Part shown: piece by piece, positions 44,512 to 55,326 of the stretch
Layout: every line of letters starts with the position of its first letter
How positions within the stretch are numbered: position 1 is the stretch's first letter
Assembly (NCBI RefSeq): GCF_900113315.1
Contig: NZ_FOZG01000001.1
Coordinates: 496,001-560,000, forward strand
Source: Sphingomonas jatrophae
GTDB lineage: Bacteria; Pseudomonadota; Alphaproteobacteria; Sphingomonadales; Sphingomonadaceae
Direction: 5' to 3'
Length of the DNA stretch: 64,000 nt
Program-made: the position numbers and the translations under genes
The notes under the pieces: generated by a model
What the model saw: the letters and a program-made list of their open reading frames with translations, nothing else
What the model was told of the DNA's origin: nothing
Database searches by the model: none

Positions 44512-45600
44512 ATGGCTGCCCCCGTCCGCTACACGCCCGACGTCGAGACCATCGCGCCGGATGAGGCCGAGACGCAGGCGGGGCTGGATCAGGCGATGAC
44601 GGAGATCCTCGAGACAACCTCGAAGGATTATGGCCGCGCGGTGCGCAGCGTTCACGCCAAGGGGCATGCGCTGCTGAAGGGCAGGCTGATCGTCGCGGAG
44701 GGTCTGCCGCCGGAGTTGGCGCAGGGTCTGTTCGCGCAAGGCGGCGAGCATGAGGCGATCCTGCGCTTCTCGACAAATGCGGGTGACATCCTCGACGACA
44801 GCATCAGCCTGCCGCGGGGCCTCGCGCTCAAGGTGCTGGACGTGGAGGGCGAGCGGCTGCCTGGATCGGAGGGGGACCGTACGCAGGACTTCATCCTCGT
44901 CAACGCGCCCGCCTTCGGCGCGCCCGAGCCCAAAGCGTTCCTCGGCAATCTGAAGCTGCTGGCCAAGACGACCGACAAGGCGGAGTGGGCCAAAAAGGCG
45001 CTGTCCGCGACGCTGCGTACGATCGAGGCGGGCGTGGAGGCACTGGGCGGCAAGAGCGCGCTGCTCAACCAGATGGGCGGCGCGCAGCAGGTTCATCCGC
45101 TGGGTGAGACCTACTGGACGCAGGTGCCGTTCCGCTATGGCGATCACATCGCCAAGCTGCAGCTGGTGCCGGTGTCGCGCGAGCTGACGGAGGTGAGCGG
45201 CATGACGATCAACGCCGCCGGACGCCCCGACGCGCTGCGCGAAGACATCAACGAGACGATCGTCGAGCATGGCGGCGTGTGGGAGCTGCGCGTGCAGCTG
45301 TGCGTCGATCTGGACGCGATGCCGGTCGAGGATGCGTCCAAGGAGTGGGATGCCGAGGCGAGCCCCTATCGCACCGTCGCGCGGCTGGAGGTGCCGGCGC
45401 AGCTCGGCTGGCAGACGGGGGCGAGCGAGCAGGCGGAAGGCGCGCTGTCGTTCAGCGTCTGGCACGGCCTGGCGGCACATCGGCCGCTTGGCGGGATCAA
45501 CCGGATGCGCAAGCAGACCTACGAGCTTTCCGCCGGCTACCGCGCGCGGTTCAACGGCTGTCCCATCCATGAGCCGGCGACGCTCGCCGACGTGGGCTGA
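44512..45600 (+). CDS. Catalase-family (heme-dependent, small) protein
   Basis: 362-aa member of the catalase superfamily but shorter than a typical 480-aa monofunctional catalase. The distal histidine is in RSVHAKGHALLKG (about residue 48). RFSTNAGDILDDS and RGLALKVLDVEGE match the heme-pocket strand. DFILVNAPAFG, then QVPFRYGDHIAKLQLVP and HRPLGGINRMRKQTYELSAGYRARFN, end in NGCPIHEP. This is the srpA/y4iL-like minimal catalase class, whose members may be peroxidases or lipid-peroxide enzymes rather than true catalases. No signal peptide. The true substrate is unknown. Confidence 0.82.
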   Translation: MAAPVRYTPDVETIAPDEAETQAGLDQAMTEILETTSKDYGRAVRSVHAKGHALLKGRLIVAEGLPPELAQGLFAQGGEHEAILRFSTNAGDILDDSISLPRGLALKVLDVEGERLPGSEGDRTQDFILVNAPAFGAPEPKAFLGNLKLLAKTTDKAEWAKKALSATLRTIEAGVEALGGKSALLNQMGGAQQVHPLGETYWTQVPFRYGDHIAKLQLVPVSRELTEVSGMTINAAGRPDALREDINETIVEHGGVWELRVQLCVDLDAMPVEDASKEWDAEASPYRTVARLEVPAQLGWQTGASEQAEGALSFSVWHGLAAHRPLGGINRMRKQTYELSAGYRARFNGCPIHEPATLADVG

Positions 45601-45732
45601 CACGGTTAATCACGCATCTGCAACCTTTCGGCGGTTTCCGCGCGCGAACCGGCAATACGAGGTGGGACTCGCCTGCGCGCCGCCGTTAAAGCTTCGACTC
45701 GGCAGGGGGATCTGCCGGGGTGGAGCGGGCGA

Positions 45733-45888
45733 ATGGAATCGGATCGGCGCTATTATGCGCGCCGTGCCGCGCAGGAGGCGCTGGCCGCAGAGCGGGCGGT
45801 GACGGATGCCGCGCGGGCGCGACGGCTCATGCTTGCCGCGAATTATCGGGCACGGCTGGACGCGCTGGAGCGGGTGGCGATCGTCTGA
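45733..45888 (+). CDS. 51-aa basic helical protein
   Basis: Small gene reading MESDRRYYARRAAQEALAAE and ending LDALERVAIV. It is rich in Ala, Arg and Glu and likely two helices. GGTGGAGCGGG lies just upstream of ATG 45733. The pattern SDRRYYARRAAQE..A resembles small conserved sphingomonad proteins I recall; function unknown, possibly a nucleoid or ribosome-associated peptide. It stands alone between the catalase-like gene and the convergent CoxE-like gene. Confidence 0.6.
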   Translation: MESDRRYYARRAAQEALAAERAVTDAARARRLMLAANYRARLDALERVAIV

Positions 45889-45913
45889 CCTTCAGGGTTG
45901 GCGGACCCGGTGC

Positions 45914-47092
45914 TTAGCGCTTGCGCGTGAGCGCGCGCATCGCCTCGTCCAGCCCATCGAGCGTCAGCGGATACATGCGATCCCCCATCAGGCGGCGGAT
46001 CAGCGCGGTCGATTGCGAGTAGCCCCACTGCGCCTCGGGCGTGGGGTTGAGCCATGCCGCGGCGGGATAGACGCGCGTCAGCCGCTCCATCCAGACGGCG
46101 CCGGCTTCCTCGTTCATATGCTCGACCGAGCCGCCGGGATGCGTGATCTCGTAGGGGCTCATCGCCGCGTCGCCGACGAACACCAGCTTATAATCGTGGC
46201 CGAACTTGTGCAGCACGTCCCATGTCGGCGTACGCTCGGCATAGCGGCGGCGATTGTCCTTCCACACGCCCTCATAGACGCAATTGTGGAAGTAGAAGAA
46301 TTCCAGATGCTTGAATTCCGCCGTGGCGGCGGAAAACAGCTCCTCGCAGATGCGGATGAACGGATCCATCGACCCGCCGACATCGAGGAACAGCAGCAGC
46401 TTGACCGCATTATGCCGCTCCGGCCGCATCCGGACGTCGAGCCAACCCTGACGCGCGGTGCCGTCGATCGTGCCTTCGAGGTCGAGCTCATCCGCAGCGC
46501 CCGCGCGCGCGAAGCGGCGCAGGCGGCGTAGCGCCACCTTGATATTGCGGGTGCCGAGCGCACGGGTCGAGTCGAGGTTCTGGAACTCGCGCTTGTCCCA
46601 CACCTTGATCGCGCGCTTGTGGCGACTTTCGCCCCCGATGCGGACACCCTCCGGATTGTAGCCGCCGTTGCCGAAGGGCGAGGTGCCGCCGGTCCCGATC
46701 CACTTGTTGCCGCCCTGATGACGGCCCTTCTGTTCCTCGAGCCGCTGCTTCAGCGTCTCCATGATCTTGTCCCAGTCGCCCAGCGACTTGACCTTCGCCA
46801 TCTCTTCGGGGCTGAGAAACTTTTCGGCGACGGCCTTCAGCCACTCCTCGGGCAGCTCGGCCGTGGCGTCACCTGATCCCCCCTCGAGCCCGCGGAAGAC
46901 CTTGGCGAAGACCTGGTCGAACCGGTCGATCAGCCCCTCGTCCTTCACGTAGGTGGCGCGCGCGAGATAATAGAAGTCCTCCGGCCGCCGCTCGATCACC
47001 TCACGGTCGAGCGCCTCGAGCAGGACGAGATGCTCCTTCATGCCGGCGGGGATGCCGGCGGCGCGCAGCGCGTCGAGGAAGCTGAGCAGCAT
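45914..47092 (-). CDS. VWA-domain protein, CoxE-like
   Basis: 392-aa protein with a C-terminal von Willebrand A domain whose metal site is DVGGS (LLFLDVGGSMDPFIRI; DxGxS form). FYFHNCVYEGVWKDNRRR and KLVFVGDAAMSPYEI follow. The N-terminal half (FLDALRAAGIPAGMKEHL, RATYVKDEGLIDRFDQVF) is typical of CoxE-type partners of MoxR ATPases. Such pairs insert metals or remodel complexes. Its partner MoxR gene is two genes upstream, with a GFA gene in between. Confidence 0.88.
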   Translation of the reverse strand: MLLSFLDALRAAGIPAGMKEHLVLLEALDREVIERRPEDFYYLARATYVKDEGLIDRFDQVFAKVFRGLEGGSGDATAELPEEWLKAVAEKFLSPEEMAKVKSLGDWDKIMETLKQRLEEQKGRHQGGNKWIGTGGTSPFGNGGYNPEGVRIGGESRHKRAIKVWDKREFQNLDSTRALGTRNIKVALRRLRRFARAGAADELDLEGTIDGTARQGWLDVRMRPERHNAVKLLLFLDVGGSMDPFIRICEELFSAATAEFKHLEFFYFHNCVYEGVWKDNRRRYAERTPTWDVLHKFGHDYKLVFVGDAAMSPYEITHPGGSVEHMNEEAGAVWMERLTRVYPAAAWLNPTPEAQWGYSQSTALIRRLMGDRMYPLTLDGLDEAMRALTRKR

Positions 47093-47098
47093 GGCGGC

Positions 47099-47515
47099 TC
47101 AGTCGACCGGTGGAACCTGCGCGGAGTGCGCGGGGATCGTCTCGCTGATGCAGGCCCAGGCGGGCGCCGCGTCCGTCCAGATCGTCATCTGCGGGGCGAG
47201 ATCGTCCCGCTCATCGAACGCGCCGACACGGATGACGGCGAGGTGCGGGCGGCTCTCGGCGGCGCTGAACAGGGGCGTGCCGCAGGCGGGGCAGAAGCCG
47301 CGGCGCATGCGATTGCCGCTGTCGGCCACGCTGTCGTGCCAGCGCACCTCACCGGTGGTGGTCACCTTGTCGGCTGGAAAGGCGGCGTTGACCGTGGCGC
47401 TGCCGGCGCCCAGCGCCTGGCAGAGGCGGCACCAGCAGGTGCGTACAACCAGCGGATCGGCATCCACTTCGATCCGCACCGCGCCGCAGAGGCAGCCGCC
47501 CGTCCGCAAGGTCAC
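47099..47515 (-). CDS. GFA-family (Mss4-like) zinc protein
   Basis: 138-aa protein of the family once named glutathione-dependent formaldehyde-activating enzyme. Zinc ligands are C8/C10 (GGCLCGAV), C27/C29/C32 (TCWCRLC) and C75/C78 (GFCPACGTPLF). The enzymatic claim for the family is doubtful, so a zinc-fold protein is the safe description. It overlaps the MoxR gene by 4 bp (47512-47515) and ends 7 bp before the CoxE-like gene, so it is embedded in that operon. Confidence 0.88.
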   Translation of the reverse strand: MTLRTGGCLCGAVRIEVDADPLVVRTCWCRLCQALGAGSATVNAAFPADKVTTTGEVRWHDSVADSGNRMRRGFCPACGTPLFSAAESRPHLAVIRVGAFDERDDLAPQMTIWTDAAPAWACISETIPAHSAQVPPVD

Positions 47516-48354
47516 TGCCCACGCCGGGCGAGGAAGGCGAGCCGTTCGAACAACATCACGTCCTGCTCGTTCTTCAGGAGCGCGCCGTGGAGCGGCGGGA
47601 TGGCCTTGCGCGCATCGCGGGTCTGGAGGACGTCGAGCGGCATGTCCTCGGCGAGCAGCAGCTTCAGCCAGTCGATCAGCTCGCTGGTGGACGGCTTCTT
47701 CTTCAGGCCGGGCACGTCGCGCACCTCGTAGAAGATGTCGAGCGCGCGGGCGACGAGCGTCTTCTGGATGCCGGGGAAGTGGACGTCGACGATCGCCTGC
47801 ATCGTCTCCCGGTCGGGAAAGCGAATATAGTGGAAGAAGCAGCGGCGCAGGAATGCGTCCGGCAAGTCCTTCTCATTGTTCGACGTGATGACGACGATCG
47901 GCCGCTCCTTGGCCGCGACCGTCTGGCCCGTCTCGTAGACGTCGAACGCCATTCGATCGAGTTCCTGGAGGAGATCGTTCGGGAACTCGATGTCGGCCTT
48001 GTCGATCTCGTCGATCAGCAGGACAGGCAGCTGCGGCGCTGTGAACGCCTCCCACAATTTGCCGCGGCGGATATAGTTGGCGATGTCATCCACGCGCGGA
48101 TCGCCGAGCTGGCCGTCGCGCAGGCGCGCCACCGCATCATATTCGTAGAGGCCCTGCTGCGCCTTCGTCGTTGACTTGACGTTCCAGGTGATCAGCGGTG
48201 CATCCGCCGCGCGGGCAATCTGCTCGGCCAGCACCGTCTTGCCCGTGCCCGGCTCGCCCTTGACGAGGAGCGGGCGCCGCAGCGTCACCGCGGCGTTGAC
48301 CGCCACCTTGAGGTCGTCCGTCGCGACATAATCGCCGGTGCCTTCGAAGCGCAC
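47512..48354 (-). CDS. MoxR-family AAA+ ATPase
   Basis: 280-aa AAA+ ATPase. Walker A is GEPGTGKT (residues 33-40), Walker B is LLIDEIDKAD (about 112-121), sensor 1 is VVITSNNEKDLPDAFLRRC. MoxR proteins act with VWA-domain partners as chaperones for metalloenzymes or envelope complexes. Here the CoxE-like VWA gene follows after the GFA gene; with them it forms the operon moxR-GFA-coxE. The client enzyme is not encoded in the window. Confidence 0.92.
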   Translation of the reverse strand: MRFEGTGDYVATDDLKVAVNAAVTLRRPLLVKGEPGTGKTVLAEQIARAADAPLITWNVKSTTKAQQGLYEYDAVARLRDGQLGDPRVDDIANYIRRGKLWEAFTAPQLPVLLIDEIDKADIEFPNDLLQELDRMAFDVYETGQTVAAKERPIVVITSNNEKDLPDAFLRRCFFHYIRFPDRETMQAIVDVHFPGIQKTLVARALDIFYEVRDVPGLKKKPSTSELIDWLKLLLAEDMPLDVLQTRDARKAIPPLHGALLKNEQDVMLFERLAFLARRGQ

Positions 48355-48422
48355 GCCGTCCTCCCGCTGTTTCGCCGGATCGGCGATGCGGGCGCGGGCG
48401 GCTCAGGTCAAGCCGGGAGCGG

Positions 48423-49073
48423 TCAGACGCGGCGGGCGGCAGCGCGGGCTTCCAGCACGTCCCACAAGCCGCGATGCTGGACGAGCAGCTGGCGCGCACC
48501 GAAGCTGACAGCCCGAGCCCGCACCGGATCAGCGCAAGCCTCAAGCGCAACCGCCTGCGCCGCACCGGCCGGTAGGATCGGCCGCTCGACCGGCACGCCG
48601 AAGCGGAGCGACGCCGCATCCAGAACGGCCCGCACTGCCGCCCAGTCGAGCGCCAGCGCCAGCGCGGCGCCAAGCGCGCAACCCTGCCGATCCGAGCGGG
48701 CGAGCATCTCGATCGCGTGGCAATGACCGACGATGGCGGCCTCACTCTCCGCATGGCCGGGCGTGCTGGGCAGCGGCCCCGCCGCCACGGCAAGCCGGTG
48801 GAGAAACGCGCGCTCGGCCGCGAAATCGGCGGCGGAGTCGAACAGCCAGACGGCGGCCGAGCCCGTCGACTTCATGCCGGCATGATCGAACAAGCTTGGG
48901 TGGCGGCCATGCAGCATCAGTACATGATGCGCGGCATCTGCCAGGTCGCGCGGATGCCCCTCTGCGGCCAGCGCGGTCGGCCAGCGATGACCGGCGCTGC
49001 CGCCGTCTGCAACAAGGGGCCCGAGCGTGTCCGGGAGGCTGGCTCCCGCGGCGCGAACGGCGTCCATATCCAT
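48423..49073 (-). CDS. Hypothetical protein, 216 aa
   Basis: Soluble, alanine-rich, mostly helical protein (MDMDAVRAAGASLPDTL; HHVLMLHGRHPSLFDHAG; EAAIVGHCHAIEMLARSDRQ; FGARQLLVQHRGLWDVLEARAA). No motif or membrane segment is evident, and I do not recognise the family. It lies about 70 bp upstream of moxR in the same direction and may belong to that operon. Histidines at HHVLMLHGRH are conspicuous but not clearly a metal site. Confidence 0.7.
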   Translation of the reverse strand: MDMDAVRAAGASLPDTLGPLVADGGSAGHRWPTALAAEGHPRDLADAAHHVLMLHGRHPSLFDHAGMKSTGSAAVWLFDSAADFAAERAFLHRLAVAAGPLPSTPGHAESEAAIVGHCHAIEMLARSDRQGCALGAALALALDWAAVRAVLDAASLRFGVPVERPILPAGAAQAVALEACADPVRARAVSFGARQLLVQHRGLWDVLEARAAARRV

Positions 49074-49250
49074 TAAAAGCCACTCCCCGGATGCGGTGCC
49101 CTCACGCGCAAGCCTTGCAACCGCGGGAGTAACCGTTGCCCGTAGGAACAGGGTGAACGGATCGTTTATTCAATATGTGTGGAACCGGCGATCCGCTGCC
49201 ATCCGGACGTCAAACCGGCCCCGGAGCGTGCTCCGAGGCCGGGAGGCGGC

Positions 49251-51305
<2,055 letters not shown>

Positions 51306-51325
51306 GCGTTTCGCCGTCCCGTCCT

Positions 51326-53188
51326 TCAAATCGCTTCGCCCGAGGCCTGTTCCGCCATCTGCTCGTGCAGATCGCGCAAACCCGCCCGGAGTGGGCCGCG
51401 GGCCGCCTCGATGGCGTCCCACTCACTGCCGTCATCCGCTATCGCCGCCCGATCGAGCTCCGCCAACTGATCGCTCATCTCACGCTCCCCACACAGGAGC
51501 GAGATCAGCGCGTCAAGCTGACTCACCGCCTCATCCGCATCGCAGGTGCGCGCGGTGAAGCGATAACGCAGGTCGCTCACGTCGGCGAAGCGCAGCAGTT
51601 CGGGCATGACCGCCGTTCCCAATATGGCCTCGACCGCGTCGACATCAAGATTGGGGTGGCGAAACGTCGCGTCTACAAGCACTTGCCGCCAGCGTCTCAG
51701 ATCGGGATCGTCGATCCGGATGCAGGCGATATCTTCCGCCCGGCGCGTCAGCGTGCGCGGATGGCGGCTGAGCCCGAGCAGCAGCGCACGGACAGTGCGG
51801 CGCGGCAGTTCCTCCGCCGGATTGCCGCCCGTGCGGTGGATGGCGCCGGCGATGGCGCGCAGCTCCGTCTTCTTCCAGCCGAATTCCTCGAAGAACAATT
51901 CGCGGAAGGTGCGGCGGAATTCCTCCGCGACGAGGCGGTCCGCGCAGGTTCCGGCAAGCTCGTCCAGCTTCGCCCGCAGGCCTGCGCGCAGCTCCGGTCG
52001 GGTGAGATCGACCTGATCGCGCTCTGCCTCGTAAAGCAACGTGGCAAGGGGCACAGGCGCATCGAGCAGCGCTTCCATCGCCTCCGGGCCGCCGCTGCGG
52101 ACGAGATCGTCGGGATCCTGCCCCTCGGGCAGCAAGGCGAAGGCGAGGGCCTTGCCGGGGCGGAGCAGCGGCAGGGCACGCTGGGCCGCGCGGACGGCGG
52201 CCCTGCGGCCCGCCTTGTCGCCGTCGAAGCAGAGGATCGGCTCGTCCACCAGCCGCCACAGCCTCTCGAGCTGGTGCTCGGTGAGCGCGGTGCCGAGCGG
52301 CGCGACCGCCTCGCGGATGCCTGCCTGGTCGAGCGCGATCACGTCGAGATAGCCCTCGACCACGAGCAGGCGACCCGAACGGCGGCTCGCCGGACCCGCG
52401 CGGTCGAGATTGAACAGGGTGCGGCCCTTGTCGAACAGGGGCGTCTCGGGCGAGTTCAGATATTTCGGCTCGCCATCGCCGAGGATGCGGCCGCCGAACG
52501 CGATGGCGCGGCCCTTGGCATCGCGGATCGGGATCATTAGCCGGCCGCGGAAGCGATCGTAGCGCTCCTTGCCCTCCACTTCAATGACGAGGCCCGCTTC
52601 GACCAGCCGGTCCTCGCCCGCCTCCGCCAGCGCGGCCTTCAGCTTGCCGCGGCTGTCGGGCGCGAAGCCGATGCCGAAGGCGGCGCGCGCCTCGGCACCG
52701 ATGCCGCGCTTGTCGAGGTAGGCGCGTGCGCCCGCGCCGTCGATGCCGCCAAGCTGCTGGCGGAACCAGGCCGCCGCCTGCTCGACAACCTCACCCAGCG
52801 AGGCCTCGCGCTCCGCCTGCGCACGGGCTGCGGGCGTAGGGGCGGGCAGTTCGAGCCCGGCCGCGTCCGCGAGCTCCTTCACCGCATCCATGAAGGCAAG
52901 GCCACGCGCCTCGGTGAGGAAGCGGATGGCGTCACCGTGCGCGCCGCAGCCGAAGCAGTGATAGAAGGCCTTCTGATCGTTGACCCAGAAGGAGGGCGTC
53001 TTTTCCTGATGGAACGGGCAGCAGGCCTTGTGCTCGTTCCCGGCCTTTTGCAGCTTCACCGTGCGGCCGATCAGGCCGGACAGCGATGTGCGGGCACGCA
53101 GTTCGTCAAGGAAAGCGGGCGACAGCAACGCGAACCCACCCCCGCCGCGGCGGGGGGCTTGGTTCGGCGATGGTGCGGCGCGGGCCAT
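51326..53188 (-). CDS. dnaG: DNA primase DnaG
   Basis: 620-aa primase. The zinc-binding domain is C57-x2-H60 and C78-x2-C81 ([23 protein letters not shown]). The RNA polymerase core has [22 protein letters not shown], and the TOPRIM motifs are [11 protein letters not shown] and [10 protein letters not shown]. The C-terminal helicase-interaction domain follows. An N-terminal extension of about 20 residues (basic, glycine-rich) precedes the zinc domain. dnaG-rpoD adjacency is the classical macromolecular-synthesis arrangement, here with yqeY in front in place of rpsU. Confidence 0.95.
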   Translation of the reverse strand: MARAAPSPNQAPRRGGGGFALLSPAFLDELRARTSLSGLIGRTVKLQKAGNEHKACCPFHQEKTPSFWVNDQKAFYHCFGCGAHGDAIRFLTEARGLAFMDAVKELADAAGLELPAPTPAARAQAEREASLGEVVEQAAAWFRQQLGGIDGAGARAYLDKRGIGAEARAAFGIGFAPDSRGKLKAALAEAGEDRLVEAGLVIEVEGKERYDRFRGRLMIPIRDAKGRAIAFGGRILGDGEPKYLNSPETPLFDKGRTLFNLDRAGPASRRSGRLLVVEGYLDVIALDQAGIREAVAPLGTALTEHQLERLWRLVDEPILCFDGDKAGRRAAVRAAQRALPLLRPGKALAFALLPEGQDPDDLVRSGGPEAMEALLDAPVPLATLLYEAERDQVDLTRPELRAGLRAKLDELAGTCADRLVAEEFRRTFRELFFEEFGWKKTELRAIAGAIHRTGGNPAEELPRRTVRALLLGLSRHPRTLTRRAEDIACIRIDDPDLRRWRQVLVDATFRHPNLDVDAVEAILGTAVMPELLRFADVSDLRYRFTARTCDADEAVSQLDALISLLCGEREMSDQLAELDRAAIADDGSEWDAIEAARGPLRAGLRDLHEQMAEQASGEAI

Positions 53189-53244
53189 GCGCGATTATAC
53201 GGTTAGCACCGATCGAAGCCGCAAGCGACTCCGATTGCCATGGA

Positions 53245-53700
53245 TCAGCCGGCCAGCCGCGCCTTCACCAGCGCGCTCGCCTTGCTCATGTCCATCTTGC
53301 CGGCGTGGCGCGCCTTCACCTCGGCCATGACGCGGCCCATGTCCTTGACCGACGCGGCGCCGATCTCGGTCGCGATCGCATCGATCGCGGCCTTGGCTTC
53401 GTCCTCGCTCATCTGCTGCGGCAGAAAGCGCTCGATCACCGCGACCTCGGCTTCCTCGGCCGCGGCCAGCTCCTCGCGATTGCCCTTGCGATACAGGTCG
53501 ATCGATTCGCGGCGCTGCTTGATCATCTTCTGCAGCACCTCGGTGACGACCACGTCGTCATCGGCGGGGGCGGCGGCGGTGCGCAGTTCGATGTCGCGAT
53601 TCTTGATCGCGGCCTGGATCAGCCGGGTTGCGGCGACGGTGCCCTTGTCGCCCGCCTTCATCGCGGCGATCTGCGCCGCCTTCACATCGTCCCGGATCAT
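53245..53700 (-). CDS. GatB/YqeY domain protein
   Basis: 151-aa helical protein of the YqeY family, related to the tail domain of the GatB amidotransferase subunit, thought to bind tRNA. Typical segments are RDDVKAAQIAAMKAGDKG, RLIQAAIKNRDIELR, VLQKMIKQRRESIDLY, FLPQQMSEDEAKAAI and GRVMAEVKARHAGKMDMSKAS. It usually precedes dnaG-rpoD in alphaproteobacteria, as here. Start MIRDDV at 53700. Confidence 0.93.
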   Translation of the reverse strand: MIRDDVKAAQIAAMKAGDKGTVAATRLIQAAIKNRDIELRTAAAPADDDVVVTEVLQKMIKQRRESIDLYRKGNREELAAAEEAEVAVIERFLPQQMSEDEAKAAIDAIATEIGAASVKDMGRVMAEVKARHAGKMDMSKASALVKARLAG

Positions 53701-53833
53701 GCTCGCCTCTGAACCAAAGCGAGGCGTCTAGCCCGATCCATCCATCATGAACAGACGTTGACCCCCGAGGGAACCGGGTCTAGCGGGCGGCGCTTAGCGA
53801 CATCGCCAGCCCGAACAGGAGTGCCCGCCCGAC

Positions 53834-55009
53834 ATGGCCGACGCCACGCCCTCACGCACGCCCCCCGAAGGCGCGACCGGTTGTCTCGCGCTGGCGAATG
53901 GCGACGTCCTGTGGGGCCGCGGCTTCGGCGCGGAAGGCGCGGCGGTCGGCGAGGTGTGCTTCAACACCGCGATGACGGGCTATCAGGAGGTGATGACCGA
54001 TCCCTCCTATGCCGGGCAGATCATCACCTTCACCTTCCCGCACATCGGCAATGTCGGCGCGAACCCGGATGACGTGGAGGGGCTGAACCCGCACGCGCTC
54101 GGCTGCATCGTGCGCGAGGACGTGACCGACCCGTCGAACTTCCGCGCCACGCACCGCTTTGACGGGTGGCTGCGCAATAACGGGCGCATCGGCCTGGCCG
54201 GCATCGACACGCGTGCGCTGACCCGCGCGATCCGCGTTCAGGGAGCGCCGAACGGCGTCATCGCGCATGCGAGCGACGGCCGTTTCGACGTCGATGCGTT
54301 GATCGAGCAGGCGCGCACCTGGCCGGGGCTGGAGGGGATGGACCTCGCCAAGCAGGTGTCCTCGACCCAAAGCTACAAGTGGGAGGACGGGCTGTGGAGC
54401 GCGGGCGAAGGCTATGCCACGCACGCCGCCAACCCGGATGGTCCGCACGTCGTCGCCATCGATTTCGGCCTGAAGCGCAACATCCTGCGCAACCTTGTTG
54501 CGGCAGGCGCGCGCTTGACGGTGGTGCCGGCGACCGCGACGTTCGACGAGGTGATGGCGCATCAGCCCGACGGCGTGTTCCTGTCCAACGGCCCGGGCGA
54601 TCCCGCGGCGACGGGTGCTTACGCGGTGCCGGTGATCCGCGAGCTGCTCGCCATCTCCAAGCCGATCTTCGGCATCTGCCTCGGCCACCAGCTGCTCGGG
54701 TTGGCGGTCGGCGGCAAGACTTCGAAGATGCACCAGGGCCACCGCGGCGCGAACCATCCGGTGAAGCGCACTGACGACGGCCGCGTCGAGATCACCAGCA
54801 TGAACCACGGCTTCGCGGTCGAGACGGAAAGCCTGCCCGCTAATGTCGAGCCGACGCATTTCTCGCTGTTCGACGGATCGCTTGCAGGTCTGCGGCTGAC
54901 GGACAAGCCGGCGTTCAGCGTGCAATATCATCCGGAGGCGAGCCCGGGTCCGCAGGACAGCCACTATCTGTTCGAGCAGTTTGTGAGCCAGTTGGAGCGG
55001 GGCGTATGA
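53834..55009 (+). CDS. carA: Carbamoyl-phosphate synthase small subunit
   Basis: 391-aa glutaminase subunit that supplies ammonia for carbamoyl phosphate, used for arginine and pyrimidines. The N-terminal domain includes GEVCFNTAMTGYQEVMTDPSYAGQI. The class I amidotransferase domain has the catalytic cysteine C282 (FGICLGHQLLGLA) and the His/Glu pair in QYHPEASPGP. The stop overlaps a small unknown gene (ATGA at 55006) placed between carA and carB. Confidence 0.96.
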   Translation: MADATPSRTPPEGATGCLALANGDVLWGRGFGAEGAAVGEVCFNTAMTGYQEVMTDPSYAGQIITFTFPHIGNVGANPDDVEGLNPHALGCIVREDVTDPSNFRATHRFDGWLRNNGRIGLAGIDTRALTRAIRVQGAPNGVIAHASDGRFDVDALIEQARTWPGLEGMDLAKQVSSTQSYKWEDGLWSAGEGYATHAANPDGPHVVAIDFGLKRNILRNLVAAGARLTVVPATATFDEVMAHQPDGVFLSNGPGDPAATGAYAVPVIRELLAISKPIFGICLGHQLLGLAVGGKTSKMHQGHRGANHPVKRTDDGRVEITSMNHGFAVETESLPANVEPTHFSLFDGSLAGLRLTDKPAFSVQYHPEASPGPQDSHYLFEQFVSQLERGV

Positions 55010-55320
55010 TCGACCAGCCGCCTCCACCACCTCCGATCATTAGCATCCGCACAGATCAATGTCCTGCAATCGCGGCAGTGGAAGGTCTTTCTGCGAGTCC
55101 CTGCCTGCTGAGTGTCACGGGTGAGCCGACCGCCATCAATGCGGCACACGCCGCTCTGACAAAGGAAGGATGGAACGTCCTGAGCGGCGCCCCAGAGTCG
55201 CGCGGCATGGCCGTGGTCCTCGCGGGCTCTCGCGCAGAACAAGTTGTGTCCTTGTGGAAAAGGCTCGCTGATGGGGCATACGGGCCGCTCACGGCCGTCG
55301 ACCCCGCCTTCAAGAAGTAG
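55006..55320 (+). CDS. Unknown 104-aa protein between carA and carB
   Basis: Starts MIDQPPPPPPIISI with a proline run, then a compact alpha/beta domain: CPAIAAVEGLSASPCLLSVT, INAAHAALTKEGWNVLSGAPE, GMAVVLAGSRAEQVVSLWKRL. The ATGA overlap with carA and the 6-bp gap to carB show it is translated with both. Its bases are visibly less GC-rich than its neighbours, with less biased third positions. I do not recognise the family; a small regulatory (ACT-like) fold is conceivable but unproven. Confidence 0.7.
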   Translation: MIDQPPPPPPIISIRTDQCPAIAAVEGLSASPCLLSVTGEPTAINAAHAALTKEGWNVLSGAPESRGMAVVLAGSRAEQVVSLWKRLADGAYGPLTAVDPAFKK

Positions 55321-55326
55321 GTAAAT

